Below, piece after piece: positions 1 through 7,872 of a stretch of DNA of 64,000 bases. The DNA lies in contig JAACVZ010000001.1 in NCBI GenBank assembly GCA_009992235.1, positions 47,465 through 111,464 of the forward strand, read 5' to 3'. The position numbers and the translations under genes were made by a program. Below the pieces are notes generated by a model. The model was not told the DNA's origin, did not search any database, and saw nothing but the letters and a program-made list of their open reading frames with translations. The stretch comes from Candidatus Saccharimonadota bacterium (GTDB taxonomy: Bacteria; Patescibacteriota; Saccharimonadia; Saccharimonadales; Saccharimonadaceae). Position 1 is the first letter of the stretch. Each line of letters starts with the position of its first letter.

Positions 1-549
1 GTTGGTCTTACCGACGCAAAACTAGCGCTTGTTGAGGCCGATGGCGATTTCGACAAAGCTCTTGAAGCGATGCGCAAAAAGGGCCTTACCAAGGCAGAGA
101 AAAAAGCCGACCGTGAAGCGCTTGCCGGCATCATTGACAGTTATGTTCACGGTGGACGCATAGGCGTTCTGGTTGAAGTAAACTGTGAGACCGATTTTGT
201 GGCCCGAACTGACGGCTTCAAAGAGTTTGCCCACATGGTTGCGTTGCAGGTAGCGTCTATGGCTCCCGTGTACGTTTCTCAGGACGACATTCCAGCCGAT
301 GAGCTTGAACGTGTCCGCAACGAAGCACTTGCCAGCGATACGCTAAAAAGCAAACCAGCTGACATTGCAGAGAAAATTGTCGATGGTCAGGTGAAGAAAC
401 ACTTTGCAGACAAAGTGCTCCTTAATCAGAACTACATCATGGACGATTCAAAAACTGTTGAGCAATATCTTAAAGAAAACGTTGCCAAAACTGGTGAAAA
501 CATCGTCATTCGACGCTTCAATCGCATTGAACTTGGCGTTAACGATTAG
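1..549 (+). CDS. tsf: Elongation factor Ts, 5' end missing
   Basis: Nucleotide exchange factor that regenerates EF-Tu-GTP during translation. The reading frame is open from base 1 and the first visible residues (VGLTDAKLALVEADGDFDKA) match the N-terminal UBA-like helix region of EF-Ts, so only the start of the gene is cut off. The core motif near VNCETDFVARTDGFKEFAH is the typical EF-Ts dimer/EF-Tu contact region, followed by the shortened coiled region and a C-terminal IRRFNRIELG. In most bacteria rpsB lies immediately upstream, so it probably sits just outside the window. A large inverted repeat follows the stop codon. Confidence 0.97.
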   Translation, partial: VGLTDAKLALVEADGDFDKALEAMRKKGLTKAEKKADREALAGIIDSYVHGGRIGVLVEVNCETDFVARTDGFKEFAHMVALQVASMAPVYVSQDDIPADELERVRNEALASDTLKSKPADIAEKIVDGQVKKHFADKVLLNQNYIMDDSKTVEQYLKENVAKTGENIVIRRFNRIELGVND

Positions 550-554
550 TTAAA

Positions 555-675
555 CAGAAAAACCACTCCTCATTTGCTTTGTAAACGGCTTCTCGCCGGG
601 TTCGATAAGGGCCTTAGCGCCTTATCTCGCTCGGGTTGCAGATGTTTACTGTCGCAAACAAAGAGTGGTTTTCTG
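555..675 (+). repeat. Long nested inverted repeat between tsf and frr
   Basis: The arm CAGAAAAACCACTC at 555-568 pairs with GAGTGGTTTTCTG at 663-675. Inside it CTTTGT/ACAAAG and GTAAAC/GTTTAC extend the stem, and a central hairpin GATAAGG...CCTTATC closes it. The structure fills the whole gap and abuts the frr -10 box (TATACT, 677-682). It probably serves as transcription terminator of tsf or as an RNA processing element; no coding potential was seen. Confidence 0.6.
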
Positions 676-707
676 ATATACTAAATTAAGTATAAGAGAG
701 GAATTCT

Positions 708-1262
708 ATGTTTGACGTCAAACCATTTGAAGAGAAATTTGAATACGCCCTTGCGCATTTTCAGGAAGAGCTAAAGAAGGTTCGTACCGGTCGCGCGCAC
801 CCCTCGATGCTCGACAGTGTGCAGGTTGAAGCGTACGGCCAGCATATGCCGCTCAACCAGGTGGCGAACATTACGGCCCCAGAGGCTCAGCTTCTGACGA
901 TTACCCCATTTGATCCGACAAACCTTCAGGCGATTGCCACGGCTATTCGCCAGGACCAATCACTAGGGCTTAACCCGAGTGACGACGGGCGACTCGTGCG
1001 TGTTCCTATTCCAGCACTAACTGAAGAGCGTCGCAAACAAATCGTGAAACAGACATCTGAAAAAGTTGAAGATGCTCGTATTGTGCTTCGTTCGGTTAGA
1101 CAAGATGCCCTTAAAGAGGTGAAGCGCCTCAAGGATGCGAAAGAGATGTCTGAGGACGACCAAAAGCGTTACGAGAAAACAATCGATGAGCGGGTGGCGC
1201 ACTACAACGAAAGCATCGACATGCTATTCAAAGAAAAAGAAAAAGAGATTCTGACTATCTAA
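708..1262 (+). CDS. frr: Ribosome recycling factor
   Basis: Works with EF-G to split the post-termination ribosome. The 184-residue length is the family norm, and the KVRTGRAHPSMLDSV segment near residues 24-38 and the long helical C-terminal arm (KEVKRLKDAKEMSEDDQKRY) are typical of the three-helix bundle of RRF. A good ribosome site (AGAGAGGA) precedes the ATG, and a TATACT -10 box lies at 677-682, so this gene has its own promoter and a short leader. The stop codon overlaps the uppS start (TAATG). The usual upstream neighbour pyrH is missing here. Confidence 0.98.
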   Translation: MFDVKPFEEKFEYALAHFQEELKKVRTGRAHPSMLDSVQVEAYGQHMPLNQVANITAPEAQLLTITPFDPTNLQAIATAIRQDQSLGLNPSDDGRLVRVPIPALTEERRKQIVKQTSEKVEDARIVLRSVRQDALKEVKRLKDAKEMSEDDQKRYEKTIDERVAHYNESIDMLFKEKEKEILTI

Positions 1263-1960
1263 TGACTGACGACACACCGGCCATCCCTAAGCATATCGGT
1301 TATATTGTTGACGGTAATCGCCGCTGGGCAAAATCTCACGGCCTCCCTGATTACGAAGGCCATCTTGCGGGATACAATACCTTGAAAGAGGTCGGGCTAG
1401 CTACGCTTGAGGCGGGTGTTGAATATATGTCGGCCTATGTTTTTTCTACCGAGAACTGGAAACGCAGTGCCGACGAAGTGTCAAAGCTTATGGGTTTGAC
1501 GCTACGTGTCTTAACCGCTGATATTCCGGAGTTCAACAAGAATAACGTACGCCTGAAGGTGCTGGGCTCTCGTCAGGGGGTCGATAAGAAGATTCTTGCT
1601 GCAATAGATAGGGCAGAAGCGGAAACGGCACACAATACCGGTGGCGTGTTTGCGCTATGCTTTAACTATGGCGGACAGCTCGAAATTGTCGATGCGGTTA
1701 AAAAAATTGTTCAATCGGACGTATCGCCGCAATCAATTACGGAAGAGACCATAGCTGAAGCGCTGTACGCACCAGAGGTGCCACCGATTGATCTCGTTGT
1801 TCGAACTAGCGGTGAACAGCGATTAAGCAACTTTATGTTGTGGCGTGCTGCTTATAGCGAATTCATTTTCTTAAAAAAACCATGGCCCGATATGACAAAA
1901 AAAGACGTCGAGTCTATAATTAAAGAATACGCACGGCGCCAGCGCCGATTTGGAGGGTAA
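1262..1960 (+). CDS. uppS: Undecaprenyl diphosphate synthase (cis-prenyltransferase)
   Basis: Extends farnesyl diphosphate with isopentenyl units to the C55 carrier lipid used by MraY and MurG, both of which are encoded later in the window. The catalytic DGN motif is at residues 17-19 (IVDGNRRWA) and the C-terminal RTSGEQRLSNFMLW signature is present near residue 181-194. 232 aa is within the normal range. It starts one base inside the frr stop codon, indicating translational coupling, and runs directly into rseP. cdsA, normally next, is absent from this cluster. Confidence 0.97.
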   Translation: MTDDTPAIPKHIGYIVDGNRRWAKSHGLPDYEGHLAGYNTLKEVGLATLEAGVEYMSAYVFSTENWKRSADEVSKLMGLTLRVLTADIPEFNKNNVRLKVLGSRQGVDKKILAAIDRAEAETAHNTGGVFALCFNYGGQLEIVDAVKKIVQSDVSPQSITEETIAEALYAPEVPPIDLVVRTSGEQRLSNFMLWRAAYSEFIFLKKPWPDMTKKDVESIIKEYARRQRRFGG

Positions 1961-3094
1961 ATGATTATTTTTGGAATTATTGTCGGGTTGATTGTGCTCG
2001 TGATGCTCGTCGTAGCGCATGAACTTGGACATGCCTTGGTCGCTCGCCGAAATGGAGTAGTTGTCGAAGAGTTCGGTATAGGGTTTCCGCCGCGCGCATG
2101 GAAGAAAAAGCTTAAGAACGGGGTACTCTTTACGCTCAATTGGCTACCGCTTGGTGGTTTTGTGAAGCTGCAAGGTGAACACGATGCAGCCAGCGGAAAA
2201 GGTGACTATGGAGCAGCGACGTTTTGGTCGAAGACGAAAATCCTTTTTGCCGGCGTGGCGGTTAACTGGGTTGTTGCAGTTATTCTACTTGCGATCGTAT
2301 CGCTTTTTGGTCTACCTAAGATTCTTCCAGATCAATTTTCTGTTGCTTCGGACACGACAGTCGTACGATCACCGGTGAGCCTCGGCTCACTTGAAGACGG
2401 CTATCCCGCCCAGCAGGCTGGTTTTCAGACAGGCGACGAGATTATTGCAATAGCTGGTGAACCGGTTGAGACGGTGTCTGAGATTATTGAAGTGAGTGAG
2501 GCGAATAGGGGACAAACTGTTTCGGTCGAATATGAACGAGACGGTGTTCAGACGTCGCAGGACGTCACCTTACGCGATGCAGACTCCATGGTGTTTGGCG
2601 CAGCCCTGGCGCAACAAGAGAAACTTCGCTCTACCTGGTCGGCGCCAATTGTTGGTATCGTTACCGCCGCTCAGTTTACCAGCGCGACATTTCAAGGTGT
2701 AGGTCAACTATCTGTTGATTTCTTTGGTGGATTATTTGGGCAGTTGACGACGAACGAGCAAGCGCGCACTGACGCCCGTGAGCAGCTAGACAAAGCGGGC
2801 GATAGTGTTGCGGGGCCGGTTGGTATTCTTGGTGTTATTTTCCCGGCCGCTAGTGAAGCGGGTTTTATTCAGGTGCTTTTCCTGGCAGCCATCATCTCGT
2901 TGACGCTTGCGGTCATGAACGTGCTGCCTATTCCGGCACTTGACGGTGGTAGGTGGTTTGTTACGGCACTGTTCAAGCTGGCGAGAAAACCGCTAACAAA
3001 ATCTCGCGAAGAAACAATTCATGGAACAGGGTTCATGCTGCTTATGGTGTTAGTGATTATTATAACGGTTGCCGATGTTGGTAAAATTCTATAA
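1961..3094 (+). CDS. rseP: RseP-family site-2 intramembrane zinc metalloprotease
   Basis: M50 family protease that cuts membrane-embedded substrates such as anti-sigma factors or leftover signal peptides. The zinc motif HELGH is at residues 20-24 in the first membrane helix, a PDZ domain spans roughly residues 110-210 (GYPAQQAGFQTGDEIIAIAG), and the second conserved motif NVLPIPALDGGRW lies in a C-terminal membrane helix. The start codon follows the uppS stop with no gap. No substrate can be deduced from the neighbours. Confidence 0.95.
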   Translation: MIIFGIIVGLIVLVMLVVAHELGHALVARRNGVVVEEFGIGFPPRAWKKKLKNGVLFTLNWLPLGGFVKLQGEHDAASGKGDYGAATFWSKTKILFAGVAVNWVVAVILLAIVSLFGLPKILPDQFSVASDTTVVRSPVSLGSLEDGYPAQQAGFQTGDEIIAIAGEPVETVSEIIEVSEANRGQTVSVEYERDGVQTSQDVTLRDADSMVFGAALAQQEKLRSTWSAPIVGIVTAAQFTSATFQGVGQLSVDFFGGLFGQLTTNEQARTDAREQLDKAGDSVAGPVGILGVIFPAASEAGFIQVLFLAAIISLTLAVMNVLPIPALDGGRWFVTALFKLARKPLTKSREETIHGTGFMLLMVLVIIITVADVGKIL

Positions 3095-3827
3095 TCGGCT
3101 ACGGCCCCACATGGCTACTGTCGCCCTCCCGTTGTGGGTTTTCCTCGGGTTTATGCTTGCGCAGGCGCTTCTATTTGTTGCTATATTTTTGTTAGCACAG
3201 TTTGGCCTGAGCTTCGAAGGTATTAACAACTCGTTCCTAAGTAGTTCGCTTGGCGCAATAATTTATACACTTTCGGTCATTTTGGTTATTGGCGTTCCAT
3301 GGTTAGTGAAGAAGCGAAAAACTACAAGGGAAGAGTTGGGGCTGCAACGCTTGCCAGACGGGCTCGATTTACTCTGGGCGCCAGCCGGATACGTTACTTA
3401 CGTCATCCTCTCTATCATTGTTGTGGCGCTTGCAATGTGGTTGCTGCCGTTTGTCGACTTTCAGCAAGCTCAAGATACCGGTTTTAGTAACATGGTGTTT
3501 CGTTATGAGTATTTCTTGGCGTTCATCTCACTTGTTATTGTGGCCCCTGTAGCTGAAGAGATATTATTTAGGGGGTATCTGCTCGGTAAGTTACGGAAAC
3601 GAGCCCCGTTGTGGCTTGCCATCCTACTAACAAGTCTTTTGTTTGCGGTTGTGCACTTCGCCTGGAACGTCGGTATTGATGTATTTGTGTTAAGCATTGT
3701 GCTATGTGTGCTACGGGTTGTGACGGGAAGTTTATGGGCGCCAATTGTCCTTCATATGATAAAAAACGGCATTGCCTTCTACTTCCTCTTTATAAATCCG
3801 TTTGCACTTAGTACACTAGGAGGATAA
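3075..3827 (+). CDS. CPBP-family intramembrane glutamic protease
   Basis: Polytopic membrane protein of the CAAX protease and bacteriocin-processing (Rce1-like) family. The diagnostic EExxxR motif is seen as PVAEEILFRGYLLG, and a following histidine motif occurs in LLFAVVHFAWN. It overlaps the end of rseP. Three starts are possible: TTG 3069, ATG 3075, or ATG 3111; a TATAAT at 3090-3095 lies upstream of the last one. The natural substrate is unknown. Pairing with an S2P protease suggests shared roles in membrane protein quality control, but this is inference. Confidence 0.85.
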   Translation: MLVKFYNRLRPHMATVALPLWVFLGFMLAQALLFVAIFLLAQFGLSFEGINNSFLSSSLGAIIYTLSVILVIGVPWLVKKRKTTREELGLQRLPDGLDLLWAPAGYVTYVILSIIVVALAMWLLPFVDFQQAQDTGFSNMVFRYEYFLAFISLVIVAPVAEEILFRGYLLGKLRKRAPLWLAILLTSLLFAVVHFAWNVGIDVFVLSIVLCVLRVVTGSLWAPIVLHMIKNGIAFYFLFINPFALSTLGG

Positions 3828-3830
3828 ATC

Positions 3831-5066
3831 ATGCGTATTTCTCAACTATTTACCAAGACACTTAAGCAAGCGCCGGCCGATGAAGTCGCCAAGAATGCTC
3901 AATTGCTCATACGAGCAGGCTATGTATATAAGGAGATGGCTGGCGTATATGCGTACTTACCGCTCGGTATTCGCGTGCTAGAGAACATTAAGAAAATTGT
4001 TCGCGAAGAAATGAACGCTATCGGAAGTAACGAACTTATTATGACCAGCCTTCAGCGTAAAGAAGTATGGGAGAAGACATCGCGCTGGAATGACGACGTG
4101 GTTGACGTTTGGTTTAAGACGCGCCTGAAAGACGACACCGAGGTTGGTCTTGGTTGGAGTCACGAAGAGCCGATTATCGAAATGCTCAAAAATTATGTGC
4201 ACAGTTATAAAGATCTTCCTATTTCGCTATATCAGTTTCAGCCAAAGATGCGTAACGAGTTGCGTGCCAAAAGTGGCATTATGCGTGGCCGTGAATTCGT
4301 CATGAAAGATATGTACTCGCTTCATACGTCAGCCGAAGACCTACAAACTTATTACGATCAGACTATCGAAGCTTACAAACGAGTGTATAACCGACTTGGT
4401 ATTGGCGCAGACACATACGTTACTTTCGCGAGCGGGGGAGCATTTACTAGGTTTAGTCATGAATTTCAAACAATTTGTGATGCTGGTGAAGACGTTATTT
4501 ACCTGCACCGTGAAAAGAACATTGCCATAAACGAAGAGGTAATCGATAGCGCGGTTGAAGAGCTGGGTATAGAGCGTAGTGAGCTTGAAAAAGTCAAAAC
4601 AGCGGAAGTGGGGAATATCTTTAACTTCGGGTCACAGAAAACTAACGACATGGGCCTATTCTATACCGATAATAAGGACGAGCGACAGTCGCTATATCTT
4701 GGTTCGTACGGCATTGGTGTGACGCGAGTTATGGGTGTTATTGCCGAGAAGCTGTCTGACGATAAGGGTCTCGTGTGGCCAGAAGCGGTAGCGCCGTACA
4801 GGGTGTATTTGGTGAGTATTGGCGATGTAGCCGAGCAGGCAACAGAGCTTTATGAGTCATTGCAGGGGGCTGGCGTATCGGTACTTTATGATGATCGTGA
4901 TGAGCGACCGGGCGAAAAATTTGCCGATGCTGAACTTATGGGCCTTCCGTATCGCGTCACAATCAGCGAGCGGCTTGTTGCGAATAATCAATTTGAGTTG
5001 ACCTACCGTGCGTCGGGCGAGACCGAGTTGTTGACACGCGCTGAACTGCTTGCTAAAATAGGCTAG
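3831..5066 (+). CDS. proS: Prolyl-tRNA synthetase, compact form without editing insert
   Basis: Class II synthetase charging tRNA-Pro. The motif 2 region (MRNELRAKSGIMRGREFVMK) and the motif 3 glycine-rich stretch (SLYLGSYGIGVTRVMG) are intact and an anticodon-binding domain follows (DDRDERPGEKFADAELMGLP). At 411 aa it is far shorter than the usual bacterial enzyme of about 570 aa: the region between motifs 2 and 3 that normally holds the INS editing domain is reduced to a short linker. The start is preceded by AGGAGGA, which overlaps the end of the upstream gene. Confidence 0.96.
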   Translation: MRISQLFTKTLKQAPADEVAKNAQLLIRAGYVYKEMAGVYAYLPLGIRVLENIKKIVREEMNAIGSNELIMTSLQRKEVWEKTSRWNDDVVDVWFKTRLKDDTEVGLGWSHEEPIIEMLKNYVHSYKDLPISLYQFQPKMRNELRAKSGIMRGREFVMKDMYSLHTSAEDLQTYYDQTIEAYKRVYNRLGIGADTYVTFASGGAFTRFSHEFQTICDAGEDVIYLHREKNIAINEEVIDSAVEELGIERSELEKVKTAEVGNIFNFGSQKTNDMGLFYTDNKDERQSLYLGSYGIGVTRVMGVIAEKLSDDKGLVWPEAVAPYRVYLVSIGDVAEQATELYESLQGAGVSVLYDDRDERPGEKFADAELMGLPYRVTISERLVANNQFELTYRASGETELLTRAELLAKIG

Positions 5067-5088
5067 ATTAAAGACTTGGGGATGATGA

Positions 5089-5118
5089 TACACGCTATAT
5101 ATAGCGTGTATACGTATA
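5089..5118. promoter_or_regulatory. Compound perfect palindrome between proS and greA
   Basis: A perfect 22-bp palindrome, TACACGCTATA|TATAGCGTGTA, covers 5089-5110, and a second 10-bp palindrome TATACGTATA overlaps its end (5109-5118). Such symmetry fits a dimeric repressor operator over a promoter (the TATATA core could be part of a -10), or a hairpin in the RNA. It lies 42 bp upstream of the greA start. No matching second copy was noticed in the window. Confidence 0.5.
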
Positions 5119-5159
5119 GAAAGACCTTGTCATAAGACACAAGAAAGTAATAGGAAATT

Positions 5160-5615
5160 ATGAAAAAACAGTACCAGATTACCGCCGAAGGAAAGAAAGA
5201 ACTCGAGCAAGAACTCGCGGAGTTGAAGTCTCGTCGCGGTGAGGTTGCTGATAAAATTGCTGAAGCCCGTGACTTCGGTGACTTGAGCGAGAACGCCGAG
5301 TATGATGCTGCGCGTGAAGAGCAGGGTCTTCTTGAAACACGCATTGGTGAAATTGAAGAAATTCTCGGCAATGCCAACCTTATTAAGGCAAGCCGTAAAA
5401 GCACAATTGATCTTGGTGCCCGCGTTGAATTAAAAACTGGTAACAAACGCGCCGCTTACACTATTGTTGGTCCTGTTGAAGCGAATCCTCTTGAAGGCCG
5501 AGTTAGCAACGAATCACCAATCGGTATGGCACTTTACGGCAAAAAAGTTGACGACAAGGTGACAATTTCGACACCAAAAGGCAACGTTACCTATACTATC
5601 GTTTCGATACGATAA
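5160..5615 (+). CDS. greA: Transcription elongation factor GreA
   Basis: Binds the RNA polymerase secondary channel and stimulates cleavage of backtracked transcripts. The N-terminal coiled coil carries the acidic tip in the segment DFGDLSENAEYDAAREEQG and the C-terminal FKBP-like domain ends in the family motif (SPIGMALYGKKVDDKVTI). 151 aa is close to the usual 158. It has its own intergenic region containing the palindromes at 5089-5118, so its transcription may be controlled separately from proS. Confidence 0.97.
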   Translation: MKKQYQITAEGKKELEQELAELKSRRGEVADKIAEARDFGDLSENAEYDAAREEQGLLETRIGEIEEILGNANLIKASRKSTIDLGARVELKTGNKRAAYTIVGPVEANPLEGRVSNESPIGMALYGKKVDDKVTISTPKGNVTYTIVSIR

Positions 5616-5645
5616 TCACCCTTAATCTGCTATACTTAGCAGCAT

Positions 5646-6335
5646 ATGATTAGGGTAGAAAATCTCACAAAGACGTATGGAAAAAAGAACAATACGTTCC
5701 GCGCATTGTCTAATGTTTCGTTTGATATTCCAGATGGCGCAAGTGTCGCAATTGTCGGAAAGTCGGGAAGCGGCAAGTCAACATTAATGCACGCTATGAG
5801 TGGACTTGATAGGCCTGAAGAAGGAAAAGTTATCATCGACGGTACTGATATCCTGACTCTACGAAATAAAACAGTTGATCGTTTTCGTTCTGAAAAGATT
5901 GGGTTTATTTTTCAGGCATTTTTTATTCAAGCAAATGAAACAACTTACGACAACGTCGCACTTCCTCTAGAAATTGGAGGCATTAATGGTCGCGAGCGAA
6001 AGAGGCGTGTTGAAGAGGCGTTAAGGACTGTTGAACTTGATGACAAGCTGAAGCAAAAGGCGGGGAATCTTTCAGGTGGACAGAAGCAGCGACTAGCCAT
6101 CGCTCGGGCGATTGTTAATAAGCCAAGTATTATTTTTGCTGATGAACCAACCGGAAACCTCGACTCGACAACCGGTGCCGTTATTGAAGACCTACTATTC
6201 AAGCTTAACAAGCAAGAGGGAAGCACGCTTATTGTCGTGACTCACGATCACGATCTTGCGAAAAGGTGCGATATGCAAATATACGTAAAAGATGGCGAAG
6301 TAGAACGTATTGATACCAAGAAAGGCCGGAAATAA
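5646..6335 (+). CDS. ABC transporter ATP-binding protein (MacB/LolD type)
   Basis: ATPase of an export-type or mechanotransmission ABC system. Walker A GKSGSGKSTL, the Q-loop region (GFIFQAFFIQ), signature LSGGQKQR and Walker B FADEPTGNLDS are all intact. A TATACT box (5631-5636) ends 9 nt before the ATG, so the transcript probably starts at the ATG or just before it. The stop codon overlaps the start of the permease gene (TAATG), so the two form an operon. Confidence 0.93.
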   Translation: MIRVENLTKTYGKKNNTFRALSNVSFDIPDGASVAIVGKSGSGKSTLMHAMSGLDRPEEGKVIIDGTDILTLRNKTVDRFRSEKIGFIFQAFFIQANETTYDNVALPLEIGGINGRERKRRVEEALRTVELDDKLKQKAGNLSGGQKQRLAIARAIVNKPSIIFADEPTGNLDSTTGAVIEDLLFKLNKQEGSTLIVVTHDHDLAKRCDMQIYVKDGEVERIDTKKGRK

Positions 6336-7711
6336 TGAAGACTGTCGATATTGCTAACCGCGCCAGGCGGAGTCTCCGTAACGCCAAAGCGCGAACTATT
6401 CTTACGAGTCTCGCTATAGGGGTTGGTGCGTTCACTATTGCCGTGTCCTTGGCTGCAGGTGAGGGTGCTCGTCAGTACGCCGATAAGCTTATTGGTGCAA
6501 ATGTTAATCCGCAGGTGCTGTTTATTGTTGAAGATAGTGCATTGTTTGATGGTGGATTTCAGCAACCCGCACTACAAGAATACAACCCAGATGCAACTAC
6601 CACTGGTAACGGAGCAACCATTACGCAGCTTACCCAAGCAGATGTCGATGAGCTTGCCGAGCGCGACGATCTTGAGTTTGTCACGCCTACCTATCAACCA
6701 CAGGTAACCTATATTACATTTGGTGGTGTCGACAAGAAGTTTAGCGCCGATGTTGCGACGTATGACCCAACCATCATGATGGAATCGTCTGTCGGAACAT
6801 TACCAGAGCTTGGCGAACAGCTTGCCGACGATGCAATCGTCTTGCCAGATTCTTTTGGTGACATTCTTATTGAGCAAAACGTGATTGAGACAAAAGATGA
6901 ACTTATAGGCATGAAAGTCACTATGACCGCATCGAAGCCGTCGGCGTCTTTGTCTTCTGAAGAAATCCAGCAAGCTTTCATGAGCGGAGGGCAAGCGGCG
7001 GTAGTTGCTCTTGCTTCAGGTGAAACTAGAGAGTTTGGTTTTGAGGTCGTTGGACTGTCGAAACAATCAGCAACTGCGCTTACCGGAACAACATCTATGC
7101 AAATTGCAGCCAGTAAGGCTCGAGCAATTAGCGAGTTTACAACCGAAGGCACGTCTTCGTATCAGAAATACCTCGGCGTCACTGCACTTGCCACCGAAGG
7201 GAATGACCCCGAAGTTGTGAAGGCGGAATTGATTGAAGAAGGCTACGGCGTGCAGTCAGCTCGCGACCTTCAGGCAGTCATTTTTACAATCGTGAACACG
7301 CTTCAAGGTATTGTTCTTGGCTTTGGTGTTGTCGCTCTTATCGCCAGTGTCTTCGGTATCATTAACACGCAGTACATCAGCGTCCTTGAGCGAACTAGGG
7401 AAATTGGACTCATGAAGGCACTTGGTATGCGTGGACGTAGCGTCAGTCGACTCTTCCAGTTTGAAGCCGCCTGGATTGGATTCCTCGGAGGGCTTATTGG
7501 TTCGGGAATCGCTATTACCGCCGGAACGTTATTGAATCCCTGGATTACTGAAGTTCTAGACTTAGGCGAAGGTAACTCAATTCTAATTTTCCAGCCTATT
7601 CCAATTGTTCTCATGATTATTGGATTGATCATTATTGCCATGATTGCCGGCTGGTTCCCAGCTCGCAAGGCTGCGAAACTTGATCCTATTGAGGCATTAA
7701 GAACGGAGTAA
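6335..7711 (+). CDS. ABC transporter permease, MacB/FtsX-type
   Basis: Membrane partner of the preceding ATPase. It has one N-terminal membrane helix (residues about 20-40), a large extracytoplasmic MacB-like domain with many acidic residues, and three C-terminal membrane helices; the FtsX-domain signature TREIGLMKALGMRGR is clear, and the C-terminus has the conserved WFPARKAAKLDPIEALR. Members of this family export peptides, lipoproteins or antibiotics, or transmit signals; the substrate cannot be deduced. No membrane-fusion partner is encoded nearby. Confidence 0.92.
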   Translation: MKTVDIANRARRSLRNAKARTILTSLAIGVGAFTIAVSLAAGEGARQYADKLIGANVNPQVLFIVEDSALFDGGFQQPALQEYNPDATTTGNGATITQLTQADVDELAERDDLEFVTPTYQPQVTYITFGGVDKKFSADVATYDPTIMMESSVGTLPELGEQLADDAIVLPDSFGDILIEQNVIETKDELIGMKVTMTASKPSASLSSEEIQQAFMSGGQAAVVALASGETREFGFEVVGLSKQSATALTGTTSMQIAASKARAISEFTTEGTSSYQKYLGVTALATEGNDPEVVKAELIEEGYGVQSARDLQAVIFTIVNTLQGIVLGFGVVALIASVFGIINTQYISVLERTREIGLMKALGMRGRSVSRLFQFEAAWIGFLGGLIGSGIAITAGTLLNPWITEVLDLGEGNSILIFQPIPIVLMIIGLIIIAMIAGWFPARKAAKLDPIEALRTE

Positions 7712-7841
7712 GATTCACTCGTACTTGTCGCTCGGACACACTTTTTAAAAGAACTGCCGCCGGCAGTTCTTTTAAGCGTTGGGCTGAAATCCTCAAAACT
7801 TCGGATTTCACACGTCCTCTCGCTAAGTACGAGTGATTCTT
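7710..7841 (+). repeat. Three-way-junction inverted repeat between the ABC operon and serS
   Basis: The outer stem pairs AAGATTCACTCGTACTT (7710-7726) with AAGTACGAGTGATTCTT (7825-7841), 16 of 17 positions complementary. Inside it are two separate hairpins: a 15-bp perfect stem centred on CTGCCGCCGGCAG (7745-7775) and GAAATCC...GGATTTC (7786-7809). The element starts at the last base of the permease stop codon and ends 15 bp before the serS -10 box. Confidence 0.65.
7745..7775 (+). terminator. Probable intrinsic terminator of the ABC operon
   Basis: A 31-bp near-palindrome with arms TTAAAAGAACTGCCG and CGGCAGTTCTTTTAA. The T-rich 3' arm could provide the U-tract in the sense direction and the A-rich 5' arm does so on the other strand, so it may work both ways. 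It is the first inner hairpin of the larger folded element. Confidence 0.6.
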
Positions 7842-7872
7842 ACCTTGTAGATGTGCTACAATATCTCTAGTT

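Noticed and set aside
598..608. GGTTCGAT resembling a tRNA T-arm
   Set aside because: No acceptor stem, anticodon arm or CCA end around it; it is part of the inverted repeat before frr.
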